A stretch of 64,000 bases of DNA from Sabulicella glaciei. GTDB lineage: Bacteria > Pseudomonadota > Alphaproteobacteria > Acetobacterales > Acetobacteraceae. The DNA lies in the NCBI RefSeq assembly GCF_026183895.1, contig NZ_JAPFQI010000001.1, forward strand, positions 215,510-279,509, written 5' to 3'. A model generated the notes under the pieces. The model did no database searches, was not told the DNA's origin, and worked only from the letters and a program-made list of their open reading frames with translations. Position 1 is the stretch's first letter. The number at the start of each line of letters is the position of its first letter. This document shows positions 1 through 8,866 of this stretch, one piece after another. Made by a program: the position numbers and the translations under genes.

Positions 1-1053
1 CGCAACACCCTCCTTCAGCGGCGGGGTGCGGGTCAGGTATTGCGGCAGGGCCGGCCCCTCGAAGCGGGCACCGCCGATCCGTACCGTGGCGAAGGCCTTG
101 CGCGCCCGATGCGTGGGAGTCTCGAGAAGCTGCGCCATGTCGGGCACGACGGCGAAGGGAAGGCGACGGCGGATCGCTTCCTCGAACCACTCTGCGGCTG
201 TCCGCTCGAGCAGGCGTGGCGCGAATACCGCCTCCAGCTCATCCGCGCGGCGCAGCCGGTCCAGCCCGACGAGGAGGCCCGGGTCGCGCCCCAGCTCCGG
301 GGCGCCGACCATCTCGCACAGGGAGCGGAACTGGGCCGGCGTCACCACGGTGATGCCCAGCCAGCCCTCCTTGCAGCGATACACGCCGAGTGGGCTGGTG
401 GGGGCGAAGCGGTTGACGCCATGGCGCTGCTCCGCCTCGGGATTCACCAGGCCCTGCGTGGCCTGGTACTCGGCCACGCAGACATTGGCCTCGTGGATGC
501 TGACCTCCAGCCGCGCGGCATGGCCCGACAGAAGCTGCGCGGCCGCGGCGTTGAAGGCGGCCAGGGCGCCCATGACCTGCGCCGCGATGCCGCCCAGCAT
601 CACGGGCGGCCCCTCGCGCGGCCCGGTCGCGGCGAAGACGCCCGCCAGGGCACGGCAGAGCGGATCGGTCATGCGGAAGTCGCGATACGGGCCGTGATCG
701 CCGAACCAGGAAATCTCCACGACCACCTGGTCGGTCCGTCCGAGGGGGAGCGCCTCCCGCTCCGCGCGCGGCCTTCCGTCCAGGATCACGTCGCACCCGG
801 CAGCGACGGCGCGCAGCCGTGCCGGGCTTCCCGTCATCCCGCGCTTGTTGGTGTTGAGCCAGGCGAAAAGGGCGGATTCAGCGCCGTCGCCCGTCTCGAC
901 CAGCGGGGGCTCGCGGCGCATTGGATCGCCTTCGGGCGGCTCCAGCTTGAACACCTCGGCGCCGAAATCCGCGAAGAGCTTGCCGGCATAGGCCAGGGCG
1001 GCGCCGGTTCCCAGCTCGGCGACGCGGAGGGAGCGGAAGGGGAGGTCGGTCAT
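1..1053 (-). CDS. CaiB/BaiF family (class III) CoA-transferase, partial
   Basis: This enzyme should move CoA between an acyl-CoA and a free acid, activating the acid for breakdown in the cytoplasm. The N-terminal 351 codons are visible and the C-terminus lies beyond the window edge. Family hallmarks are the N-terminal RVAELGTG, DFGAEVFKLEPPEGDPMR around residues 29-46 and the NTNKRGM stretch near residue 67. Asp130 in MTDPLCRALAG is the likely catalytic aspartate that carries the acyl/CoA intermediate. It is the last visible gene of a seven-gene minus-strand operon and starts 10 bp after the upstream dehydrogenase stop. The acid and the CoA donor cannot be read from sequence. Confidence 0.9.
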   Translation of the reverse strand, partial: MTDLPFRSLRVAELGTGAALAYAGKLFADFGAEVFKLEPPEGDPMRREPPLVETGDGAESALFAWLNTNKRGMTGSPARLRAVAAGCDVILDGRPRAEREALPLGRTDQVVVEISWFGDHGPYRDFRMTDPLCRALAGVFAATGPREGPPVMLGGIAAQVMGALAAFNAAAAQLLSGHAARLEVSIHEANVCVAEYQATQGLVNPEAEQRHGVNRFAPTSPLGVYRCKEGWLGITVVTPAQFRSLCEMVGAPELGRDPGLLVGLDRLRRADELEAVFAPRLLERTAAEWFEEAIRRRLPFAVVPDMAQLLETPTHRARKAFATVRIGGARFEGPALPQYLTRTPPLKEGVA

Positions 1054-1063
1054 CTCAGGCCTT

Positions 1064-2122
1064 TCACGCGCAGGCGAAGCGACGGCGGTGGTGGTCGGCA
1101 TCGCCGTAGAGCATGCCGATGGCGATCAGCCGCTTGGCCTGGCGGCCGACCGTGAACTCCTCGCACATGCCCATGGCGCCGTGAAGCTGGATCGCCTGAT
1201 ACGCGACGGACCGCGCCAGCTGCGCGATGCGCGCCTTGGCGGCGGAGACGGCGCGGATCCGTTCGCGCCGCTCCGCCTCCAGGCGCAGCGTGGCGAGCAG
1301 GGTCATGGAGCGTGCCTCCTCGCAGGCCAGGAACATGTCCACCAGCCGGTGCTGCAGCACCTGGAACCCTGCGAGGGGCTGGCCGAATTGCTGGCGCGTG
1401 CGGAGGTGCTCCGCCGTCGCCTCGCGCAGCGCTTCCATCGCGCCCAGGGCCTCGGCGCAGAGGGCCGCCGTGGCGCGGTCCAGCGCGAGTTCGATGGCGG
1501 GGCCCGCGCCGCCCTCCGCGCCCAGCAGCGCATCTGCCGGAAGCGCTGTTCCGGTGAAGCGGAGCCGCGAGGCGGGATGGCCGTCGAAGCAGAGGAAATC
1601 CTCGCGCTCCAGTCCTGGCGCGTCGCGCGGGACCCGGAAGACGGAGGGACCTTCGCTGCCGGTCCGCGCGGTAACGAGGAAATGGTCGGCCGCCGCTCCG
1701 TCCGGGACGAAGGATTTCACCCCGTCTAGGATCCAGCCATCCGGCCTCCGCCCCGCGCGAAGCCGCGGATTGAGCGGATCGAATCGCGTCTCCGCCTCCG
1801 CCCCGGCAAAGGCGGCGCGAAGTGTGCCGCTGGCCATCCCTTGCAGCTCGGGCCGGTGTCCTTCTCCCAGCTCCGTCAGCAGCGTCGGGCACAGCACGCA
1901 GCTTTCGGCGAAGGGCTGTGCGACGAGGCCGCGCCCAAGCCCCTCCATGATGATCATCACCTCGACGGCGCTGCCGCCGAGGCCGCCCGAGGCCTCGGGG
2001 ATCGCGATTGCCGTCCAGCACAGCGCCGCCATCGTGGCCCAACTAGCCTCCGTGCCGCCACGCGCGAAGCGGGCAACGCTGTCGGACAGCATCTGCTGCT
2101 CCGTAGTGAGGGAGAAGTCCAT
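1064..2122 (-). CDS. Acyl-CoA dehydrogenase family protein (short, FadE-like)
   Basis: A flavoprotein of the acyl-CoA dehydrogenase fold that would take part in alpha,beta-desaturation of an acyl-CoA. At 352 residues it is shorter than the usual 380-400. The N-terminus (MDFSLTTEQQMLSDSVARF) and the C-terminal region (AIQLHGAMGMCEEFTVGRQAKRL) are typical. It follows a second dehydrogenase gene by 9 bp. Adjacent unequal FadE genes are known to form alpha2beta2 enzymes in steroid side-chain degradation, where only one subunit binds FAD fully. A similar heteromer here is inference. The electron acceptor would be ETF, which is not encoded in the window. Confidence 0.92.
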   Translation of the reverse strand: MDFSLTTEQQMLSDSVARFARGGTEASWATMAALCWTAIAIPEASGGLGGSAVEVMIIMEGLGRGLVAQPFAESCVLCPTLLTELGEGHRPELQGMASGTLRAAFAGAEAETRFDPLNPRLRAGRRPDGWILDGVKSFVPDGAAADHFLVTARTGSEGPSVFRVPRDAPGLEREDFLCFDGHPASRLRFTGTALPADALLGAEGGAGPAIELALDRATAALCAEALGAMEALREATAEHLRTRQQFGQPLAGFQVLQHRLVDMFLACEEARSMTLLATLRLEAERRERIRAVSAAKARIAQLARSVAYQAIQLHGAMGMCEEFTVGRQAKRLIAIGMLYGDADHHRRRFACA

Positions 2123-2131
2123 GGAGCCTCG

Positions 2132-3310
2132 CTAGAGCCCGAGAATCTGCCGGGCGATCACGTTGCGCTGGATCTCGGCGCTGCCGCCGAAGATCGTCGT
2201 GGCGCGGGTGTAGAGATAGTTACGCACCGCATGCGCCGCGCCGGGCGGCAAGGTCGCGTCATCCAGCGGGACGAAGGGCATGGCCTCAGTGCCTCCCGCT
2301 TCCACTGCCATCTCGGTGATCCGTTGCAGCAGCTCGGCCGAGCGGATCTTCAGCATGGAGGATCGGGCATCCGGCTCGTGCCCGGCCTCCAGCTCGGCCA
2401 ACACCCGCAGCACTGTCACCTCCAGCCCGATCACCTCGATCTCGAGTTGCGTCAGCCGGTCCGCGAAGAGGGCGTCTTCGGCCAGAGGGCGTCCGTCGGG
2501 ACCGGGCGCGCGGCGCAGCCGGTCGCGCAGCCTTTCCACCGCGCGGCGGAGGCGCCGCTGCGTGGCACCGACCCCGCGTTCGCGGGCGAGAAGGAATTTG
2601 CCGTAGCCCCAGCCTGCCCCTTCGGCGCCCACGCGGTTCGCGACCGGGACGCGCACGTCGTCCAGGAGGATCTCGTTGATCTGGTGGTTACGGTCGATCG
2701 TCTCGATGGGGCGCACGGTCACGCCCTTCGCGTCCATCGGGATCAGCAGCATGGAGATGCCGCGCTGGCGCTTTTCCTCGCGCGAGGTGCGAACCAGGGC
2801 GAAAATCATGTCCGCCCAGTGCGCGTAGGTGACCCAGATCTTGTGCCCGTTCACCACATAGTCGTCGCCGTCGCGCACCGCATGGGTCTGCAAGGCGGCG
2901 AGGTCGGAGCCCGCCTGGCGTTCCGAGTAGCCCTGGCACCACCAGACATCCCCGGAAAGGATGCCCGGGAGGTGCCGCCGGCGCTGCTCCTCGTCGCCGA
3001 AGGTGTAGAGCACGGGTCCGATCAGGCTGAGCCCGAAATGCGCCTGCTGCGGGCAGTCGGCCGCGGCCATCTCCTCCTCGAAGATGTGCCGCTGCGACAG
3101 GGTCCAGCCCGTCCCGCCATGCTCGCGTGGCCAGGAGGGCGCGGCCCAGCCGCGGGCCTGCATGATGCGCTGCCACGCGACGAACTCGTCCTTGGTCAGC
3201 TCCTCGCCGTCGCGCACCTTGCGCCGCATCGCGTCCGGCGCCGCCCTGGCGGCGAATTCGCGGACTTCCTCACGGAAGGCGAGTTCCTCGGGCGTGAAGT
3301 CGAGCCTCAT
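2132..3310 (-). CDS. Acyl-CoA dehydrogenase family protein
   Basis: A 392-residue acyl-CoA dehydrogenase, normal length for the family. It starts MRLDFTPEELAFREEVREF, has the WCQGYSERQAGSDLA flavin/substrate loop near residue 130 and ends GGSAEIQRNVIARQILGL. The position matching the catalytic glutamate of medium-chain enzymes (EGTxQIQR) is glycine here, so the base must lie elsewhere, as in isovaleryl-type and several FadE enzymes, or be absent. Its ATG overlaps the stop of the upstream Bug gene by four bases, indicating translational coupling. It probably pairs with the next gene as a heteromeric desaturase. Confidence 0.93.
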   Translation of the reverse strand: MRLDFTPEELAFREEVREFAARAAPDAMRRKVRDGEELTKDEFVAWQRIMQARGWAAPSWPREHGGTGWTLSQRHIFEEEMAAADCPQQAHFGLSLIGPVLYTFGDEEQRRRHLPGILSGDVWWCQGYSERQAGSDLAALQTHAVRDGDDYVVNGHKIWVTYAHWADMIFALVRTSREEKRQRGISMLLIPMDAKGVTVRPIETIDRNHQINEILLDDVRVPVANRVGAEGAGWGYGKFLLARERGVGATQRRLRRAVERLRDRLRRAPGPDGRPLAEDALFADRLTQLEIEVIGLEVTVLRVLAELEAGHEPDARSSMLKIRSAELLQRITEMAVEAGGTEAMPFVPLDDATLPPGAAHAVRNYLYTRATTIFGGSAEIQRNVIARQILGL

Positions 3311-4269
3311 TCCGGGCGGCGCTCGATGCCGCGGACGATCGGGGCCCAGCGCTCCGCATCCTCGCGCAGGAAGGTGGAGACCTGCTCGGGCGTGGTGGGG
3401 CCGGACACGAATTGGCCGTCCGCCTCCAGGCGCTGCCGCAGCTCCGCGTCGCCGAGGGCGGCGACCACCACCTGGTTCAGGCGGTCGATGGCAGGGCGTG
3501 GCGTCCGGGCCGGGACCATCAATCCGAACCAGGTCTGCGCCAGCAGGTCGGGCGTGGATTCGCTGAGCGTGGGCACGTCCGGAAGGCTCGGCAGGCGCTG
3601 GCCGCCTGTGAAGGCGAGGATGCGGCCCTGGTCGTTGCGGTGCGCGGCGATGCTGGTGCCGCCGCCCACCACCGCGAGGTCGATCCGCCCGGCCAGCAGG
3701 TCCACGATCTGTTGGGAATCCCCCCGGTAGGGAACGCCTTGCAGCGAGAGGCCGAGAGCCTGGTTCAGCATCAGGACGGTGAGGTGGTGGATGCTGGTCG
3801 GGCCGTTCGTGCCCGCGTTCACCGCGGCGCCGCGCGACTTCGCCCAGGCGGTGAACTCCGGCAGCGTCCCCGGGAGATCCTTGCGCGCGAGGAGCGTCAA
3901 GGGCACGCGCGAAACGAGGGCGACCGGCGCGAAATCCTCGGGCTTGTAGGGGAGTGAGCGGTTCAGGAGCGGGTTGAGCGTATGCGTGGTGCCGGAGGAG
4001 ACGAGGATCGTGTGCCCATCCGGCTCGGCGCGCGCCACGTGCTCCGCCGCGATCACGGTGTTGGCGCCGGCGCGGTTCTCCACCACCACGGGCTGGCCGA
4101 GCGGCCCGGTGATGCGCTGCGCCAGCATGCGTGCCATGGCGTCCGTCGTGCCGCCGGGCGGGTAGGGCACCACGATCGTGACGCGGCGGGAGGGAAACTC
4201 CTGCGCGGCGGCACGGTGCACGGGAAGCGCGGCTGGCAGGGCGGCCAGCAGGGTGCGGCGTCCAATCAT
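3307..4269 (-). CDS. Bug/TctC family tripartite tricarboxylate transporter substrate-binding protein
   Basis: A periplasmic solute-binding protein of 320 residues. The N-terminus MIGRRTLLAALPAAL...AAAQ is a twin-arginine-like signal peptide with cleavage likely near residue 23. The mature part opens FPSRRVTIVVPYPPGGTTDAM, the standard Bug carboxylate-binding strand, followed by GQPVVVENRAGA. I chose the ATG at 4269 because GGAGGA sits eight bases upstream; the frame stays open further upstream only as a shadow of the ligase gene. No TctA/TctB membrane genes are in this operon, so it is an orphan receptor that must borrow a permease or act as a sensor. Confidence 0.93.
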   Translation of the reverse strand: MIGRRTLLAALPAALPVHRAAAQEFPSRRVTIVVPYPPGGTTDAMARMLAQRITGPLGQPVVVENRAGANTVIAAEHVARAEPDGHTILVSSGTTHTLNPLLNRSLPYKPEDFAPVALVSRVPLTLLARKDLPGTLPEFTAWAKSRGAAVNAGTNGPTSIHHLTVLMLNQALGLSLQGVPYRGDSQQIVDLLAGRIDLAVVGGGTSIAAHRNDQGRILAFTGGQRLPSLPDVPTLSESTPDLLAQTWFGLMVPARTPRPAIDRLNQVVVAALGDAELRQRLEADGQFVSGPTTPEQVSTFLREDAERWAPIVRGIERRPE

Positions 4270-4301
4270 TGTTTCGTCTCCTCCTTCATCCCGGGGCGAC
4301 G

Positions 4302-5849
4302 TCAGCCGCCGTTCTTGTCCTTCAATGTTTCTTCCAATTTGTGTCGCATGATCTTTCCTGTGGTGGAGCGTGGGAGGTCGCTTTCGGTGACGAAGCGGAT
4401 CTCGCGCGGCAGCTTGTAGGAGGCGATGCGGGCGCGGCAGGCGGCGAGGAGGTCGTCGGCCGAAAGCCCGGGCGCGCGGGGCAGCACGAAGGCGACGGGC
4501 ACCTCGCCCCAGCGGGGGTCCTTGCGTCGCACCACGGCGGCGTCGGCCACCTGGGGGTGGGCGAGCAGGACGCGCTCGATCTCGGCGGGGTAGATGTTCT
4601 CGCCGCCCGACTTGATCAGGTACTTGCGGCGGTCGACGTAGTCGAAGGTGCCGTCGGGGTTGCGGCGCAGCACGTCGCCCATGTGGTACCAACCGCCGCG
4701 GAAGGCCTCCTGGTTGGCGGTCTCGTTGCGCCAGTAGCCGGAGAACAGGGAAGGGCCGCGAAAGGCGACCTCGCCGGGGGTGCCGTCGGGAACCTCATGG
4801 CCGTGCTCGTCGAGCAGGCGGATCTGGCACAGCGAGCTTTGGGTCTTGCCGAAGGAGGCGGGGGCGACGCCGATGGGGATGCGCCCTGCCGAGGCGGGGG
4901 CCATGCCGGTCTCGGTGGAGCCGAAGGTGTTGCGGAAGGGCGCGCCGAGCAGCGCCGTGATCTCGGCAATCTCCCCAGGCGGAACCAAGTCGGGCATGGC
5001 GCCGATGACCGAGATCCCCTTGGGGCGGAGCTGCATGGCGCGCGCCTCGGCGATCACCTGCGCGGTCGTGCCCGGCATCAGGGACAGCCAGCCCAGCTCC
5101 TCGCGCGCCGCGATCTCGAGCAGACGCGCTGCCTGGAAGCCGTTCTGCAGGATGACCTTGGCGCCCTGCGTCACGGCGGTGATCGCGTTGTCGAGCCCGG
5201 CCATGTGGAAGAGCGGCGACCAGCAGACGAAGCTTCGGCCTGGAAAGAAATTGCCGTCGAGCCGCGCGATGACGCCGCGCGCGATCATGGCACGGTGCGA
5301 GACCAAGGCACCCTTCGGCATGCCGGTCGTGCCGGAGGTGTAGAGGATGACGAGCCCGTCCTCCGGCTCGGCCGGGGAGGCGGGGTCGCGCGGCACCTGC
5401 GCGCACAGGGCGGCCTCGTATTCCTCGCCGAGAAGCAGGGTGGGACCGCCAAGCCCGGTCGCGGCAAGCCGCGACGCGAAGCCCGGCGAGACGATGGTCA
5501 GTCGCGGCTCGGCGAGGGTGAGGCAGTGCGTCAGCTCCTCCCCCGACTGGCGCCAGTTCTGGCAGGCGAGGATGGCGCCGAGTTCCGCGCAGGCCAGCAG
5601 CGCCTCGATGAACTCGGTCCGGTTCTCCGAAAGGATGGCGAGGCGGTCGCCGCGGCCGACCCCGCGCGCCGAGAGGACGCCGCAGAGCCGGTCCACGCGG
5701 TCCTTCAGCGCGGCGCAAGTGAGGAGGCGCCCATCCTCCTCCAGCGCCACGGCATGGCCCTCGCGGCGCACCCGCTCATGAAACAGCCCCGCGATCGTGA
5801 TCGACGCGGCCGCACACGCGGTCGCGGGGTCGATGCCGGTTCCCGTCAC
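4302..5849 (-). CDS. AMP-dependent acyl-CoA synthetase/ligase
   Basis: Activates a carboxylic acid to its CoA thioester through an acyl-adenylate. All ANL-superfamily motifs are present: the P-loop YTSGTTGMPKGA (about residues 170-181), NTFGSTETG, the hinge region YVDRRKYLIKSGGENIYPAEIE, and the C-terminal TTGKIMRHKL holding the catalytic lysine. The length of 515 residues is normal. There is no signal peptide, so it is cytoplasmic. It sits seven bases after one Bug gene and 32 bases before another, so uptake and CoA activation appear to be co-expressed. The acid is unknown; medium-chain, cyclic or aromatic acids are all possible. Confidence 0.95.
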   Translation of the reverse strand: MTGTGIDPATACAAASITIAGLFHERVRREGHAVALEEDGRLLTCAALKDRVDRLCGVLSARGVGRGDRLAILSENRTEFIEALLACAELGAILACQNWRQSGEELTHCLTLAEPRLTIVSPGFASRLAATGLGGPTLLLGEEYEAALCAQVPRDPASPAEPEDGLVILYTSGTTGMPKGALVSHRAMIARGVIARLDGNFFPGRSFVCWSPLFHMAGLDNAITAVTQGAKVILQNGFQAARLLEIAAREELGWLSLMPGTTAQVIAEARAMQLRPKGISVIGAMPDLVPPGEIAEITALLGAPFRNTFGSTETGMAPASAGRIPIGVAPASFGKTQSSLCQIRLLDEHGHEVPDGTPGEVAFRGPSLFSGYWRNETANQEAFRGGWYHMGDVLRRNPDGTFDYVDRRKYLIKSGGENIYPAEIERVLLAHPQVADAAVVRRKDPRWGEVPVAFVLPRAPGLSADDLLAACRARIASYKLPREIRFVTESDLPRSTTGKIMRHKLEETLKDKNGG

Positions 5850-5856
5850 GCCGCGA

Positions 5857-6837
5857 TCACTCCGCCCTGATGTTCGCCGCCCGGATCAGCGTGCTCCAGC
5901 GCTCCGTCTCGGAAGCGAGATAGGCCCGCAGCGCACCGCCATCCCCAGGCCGCATCACGACGCCGCTTTCCTCCGCGCGGCGGACGATCTCGGGGTCGCG
6001 CGTCGCGGCGTCCAAGGCGGCGCCGAGGCGGGCCAGCACGGGCTCGGGCGTCCCGGGCGGCGCGAAGAGACCCTGCCAGAAAGTGCCGTGGACGCCCGGC
6101 AGGGTTTCCGGCGCCGCGGGGACATCGGGCAGGGTTCGCATGCGCTCGCGCGAAGAGACGGCCAGCGCGCGTGCCGTCCCGTCCCCGACCAGCGGCATGG
6201 CATCGGGAGGCGTGGCCCAGGTGGCGGCGATGCGGCCGCCGCGCAGGTCGGTCAGCGCGGCCGCGGCGCCGCGATAGGGGATGTGTTCCAGCTGGATCCC
6301 GGCCTCGCGCGCCAGCATCGCGATCAGCAGGTGGTTGGTCGCGCCGGTGCCGGAGCTGCCCATCTCGATCCGGCCGGGATGGGCGCGGGCATGGGCGACG
6401 AAGTCCGCAAGGTCGCGGATGGGCAGGTCGGCGCGAACGATCAGCAGGAAGGGACTCTCATAGGCCATGCCCACCGGCGCCAGATCCTGCCGCGGGTCGC
6501 GCGGCGGCAGGCTGGGCTGCAGCGCCGGGTTGATGGCGAGGCTCGCAGTCCCCATCAGCAGCGTGTAGCCATCCGCCCGCGCCTGGGCGACATGGGCGGA
6601 GGCGATGGAGGTTGCGGCGCCAGGCCGGTTCTCCACCACGAGGTTCTGGCCCAGCTCGCGCCCCATGCGCCCAGCGATGATGCGCGTCATCGTGTCGGTC
6701 AGCCCGGCAGGCGTGAAGCCGATGACGACCGTGACGGGACGGCTGGGATAATCCCCCTGCGCGAAGGCGGTGCGGGCGAAGGGCAGGGCGAGCCCGGCGG
6801 CGAAGGCGTGGCGGCGGCGCATGGCGAAGGGGCTCAT
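5857..6837 (-). CDS. Bug/TctC family substrate-binding protein
   Basis: A second orphan periplasmic Bug receptor, 326 residues from the ATG at 6837. A second in-frame ATG at 6822 is possible. The signal peptide is MRRRHAFAAGLALPFARTAFAQ, and the mature protein begins GDYPSRPVTVVIGFTPAGLTDT, a variant of the usual PPGGxxD loop. ENRPGAATSIASAHVAQA follows. Its start codon overlaps the stop of the preceding Bug gene as ATGA, implying coupled translation. The two neighbours share long stretches (for example LLMGTASLAINPALQP), so they arose by tandem duplication and may bind related ligands. Confidence 0.92.
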   Translation of the reverse strand: MSPFAMRRRHAFAAGLALPFARTAFAQGDYPSRPVTVVIGFTPAGLTDTMTRIIAGRMGRELGQNLVVENRPGAATSIASAHVAQARADGYTLLMGTASLAINPALQPSLPPRDPRQDLAPVGMAYESPFLLIVRADLPIRDLADFVAHARAHPGRIEMGSSGTGATNHLLIAMLAREAGIQLEHIPYRGAAAALTDLRGGRIAATWATPPDAMPLVGDGTARALAVSSRERMRTLPDVPAAPETLPGVHGTFWQGLFAPPGTPEPVLARLGAALDAATRDPEIVRRAEESGVVMRPGDGGALRAYLASETERWSTLIRAANIRAE

Positions 6838-7817
6838 TCCGCGCGGATTCCGGCGCTGCGGATCAGCCCGCCCCAGCGCTCCGTGTCCTCCGCCAGCAGG
6901 CGTTGCAAGTAATCGGCGTCGCCGGAAACCAAGGTGACGCCGCGTCGCTCCATCGCCTCGCGAAGTTCCGCGTCGTCCGTCGCGGCGCGCAGCGCGGCGG
7001 CCAGCTTCGCGGTGACCGGCTCCGGCGTGCCGATCGGTGCGAAAAGGCCTTGCCAGAACACCGCCTCGTACCCCGGCAGGAGCTCGGCCACCGCCGGCAG
7101 TTCCGGCCAGCCCCGGAGCCTGTCGCGCGAGGACACGGCCAGGGCGCGCGTCTTCCCTGCGGCGACGGAGGGCGCGGCCGCGACGGGCGACTGGAAGATG
7201 GCCTGCACGCGCCCGGCCTGGAGGTCCAGCGTCGCCGGCGGGTCGCCCCGATAGGGCACATGGACCATGTCCAGCCCCGTCTGCTGGCACAGCAGCGCGA
7301 AGGCGAGGTGGTTCACCGCGCCATTGCCGCCACTGCCGTAGTTCAGCCGGCCAGGACGCTCCTTCGCAAAGGCGAGGAACTCCGGAAGGCTCCGCACCGG
7401 CAGGTCGGCGTGGACGTGCAGCACGAAGGAGGTCCGGTAGGCCATGCCGACCGGAAGCAACTCGCGGCGCGGGTCCTGGGGCGGGGTGCCGGGCTGCAAT
7501 GCCGGATTGATGGCGAGGCTCGCCGTCCCCATCAGCAGCTGGTAGCCGTCCGGGCGCGCCTGGACCGCCTGCTGCGCGGCGATCGCCGTGGCGGCGCCCG
7601 GCTTGTTCTCCACCACCACGGGCTGGCCGAGGCTGCGTGCCATGTGCTCCGCCAGGGCACGGGTCGTGATGTCCGTGTGGCCACCGGGCGGGTAGCCGGT
7701 GACGAGCACCACGGGGCGGTTGGGGTAGCTTTCCTGGGCCATGGCGGGGCCCAGCGCGGCAAGCGTGGCCCCGGCGCCGAGCAGGGTGCGCCGCCCGATC
7801 TGAAGTCCCTCGACCAC
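6834..7817 (-). CDS. Bug/TctC family substrate-binding protein, first gene of operon
   Basis: First gene of the minus-strand catabolic operon. The start is taken as GTG at 7817 because GAGGAGGGAGGAA lies just upstream and the residues that follow (MVEGLQIGRRTLLGAGATL...AMAQ) make a twin-arginine-like signal peptide. The mature part opens ESYPNRPVVLVTGYPPGGHTDI. The length of about 327 residues fits the family. It closely resembles the next gene, and the two overlap by four bases. Like most Bug proteins in this lineage it has no adjacent TctAB. The divergent IclR gene 248 bp away is the likely regulator. Confidence 0.92.
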   Translation of the reverse strand: MVEGLQIGRRTLLGAGATLAALGPAMAQESYPNRPVVLVTGYPPGGHTDITTRALAEHMARSLGQPVVVENKPGAATAIAAQQAVQARPDGYQLLMGTASLAINPALQPGTPPQDPRRELLPVGMAYRTSFVLHVHADLPVRSLPEFLAFAKERPGRLNYGSGGNGAVNHLAFALLCQQTGLDMVHVPYRGDPPATLDLQAGRVQAIFQSPVAAAPSVAAGKTRALAVSSRDRLRGWPELPAVAELLPGYEAVFWQGLFAPIGTPEPVTAKLAAALRAATDDAELREAMERRGVTLVSGDADYLQRLLAEDTERWGGLIRSAGIRAE

Positions 7818-8065
7818 CCGTTCCTCCCTCCTCGAAGCGCCGGGCGCTCGCCCGGTCGGATTTTCTGCCCAGCGGAACACGAAGGGGTGCTTGGCGCCGG
7901 ATGCTTGAAGATGCGCCAGAAGCCGAGCATAAACAACGATGAAGGCGTGGGGATTGTTCCTTGGGGCATAACTTCGGGCGAATTCTTGAGGATGAAAAGC
8001 ATGCTCTCGTGCCGGGCGGGCCGCGACGGGGCATGCTCCCTCCCGATCAGCCGCCTGGACCCGAG

Positions 8066-8866
8066 ATGACCGCATCGTCCCCGCCCGTGACCAATGCCGT
8101 GCAGAAGGTCTGCGCGGTGCTGCGTGCCCTTTCCGGACCCGCCCCCATGCGCCTGACGGCCATCGCGGAGGCGGCGCGGCTGAACAAGGTGACGGCGCTG
8201 CGGATCCTCGAGACGCTGACAGCGGAAGGCTTCGTGCAGCGCGTGCCCGGCACGAAGACCTATGCGCTGGGGCGTGAGGCGCTGGTGATGGCCGCGGCGC
8301 GGCGCGCCGTGCCCAACCTCGCCGCGCTGGCGGCGCCGGGGCTGCTGCGCCTCGCTGCTGCCTCGGGCGACACGGCGCTGCTCTCAGTGCGGAGCGGGAC
8401 GGAGGCCGCCTACATCGCGCGGGAAGTCGGCGATTTCCCGATGCAGCCGAACATCCTGCAGGTGGGCACTCGGCGTCCGCTTGGCGTCGGCGCGAGCAGC
8501 CTCGGCCTGCTCGCCTGGCTTCCGGAGGCGGAGGCCGAAGCACTGCTGGAGCAGGTGACGCCGCGGCTGGAAGCGATGTCGCGCCTGCCGCTGGACGCAA
8601 TCCGGGCGGAGATGGCGGCGGCGCGCAAGCGCGGCTACCTCGTCCTGCTCGGTAACACTTATGAGGGGATGGGCGGGGTCAGCGTGCCGGTGCGGGGCCC
8701 GTTGGGCGACGTGGTGGGCGCCTTCAGCCTGGCCGGCACCATCGACCGCATGCGCGAACGCGAAGCGAAACTCGCCACCATGCTGCAGCGGGAGGCGGCG
8801 GCGCTCTCGGCGCTGCTGGCCGAAGGGAATGCCGTGCCGCCCGCGCGGAAGGCGCGGCGCGCATGA
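8066..8866 (+). CDS. IclR family transcriptional regulator
   Basis: A DNA-binding regulator with an N-terminal winged helix (NAVQKVCAVLRAL ... LTAIAEAARLNKVTALRILETLTAEGFVQR, residues about 8-60) and a C-terminal IclR effector domain including GMGGVSVPV. It lies between the divergent acid-degradation operon and the thiolase/DUF35 genes, and its stop overlaps the thiolase ATG as ATGA, so it probably controls both arms in response to a pathway acid or CoA ester. I use the ATG at 8066; an in-frame ATG at 8033 is an alternative, and neither has a strong ribosome-binding site. Confidence 0.93.
   Translation: MTASSPPVTNAVQKVCAVLRALSGPAPMRLTAIAEAARLNKVTALRILETLTAEGFVQRVPGTKTYALGREALVMAAARRAVPNLAALAAPGLLRLAAASGDTALLSVRSGTEAAYIAREVGDFPMQPNILQVGTRRPLGVGASSLGLLAWLPEAEAEALLEQVTPRLEAMSRLPLDAIRAEMAAARKRGYLVLLGNTYEGMGGVSVPVRGPLGDVVGAFSLAGTIDRMREREAKLATMLQREAAALSALLAEGNAVPPARKARRA

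Noticed and set aside
1841-3730. Long plus-strand open frame opposite the dehydrogenases
   Set aside because: It is antisense to two clear acyl-CoA dehydrogenases and rich in Arg, Gly and His; such frames arise by chance at this GC content.
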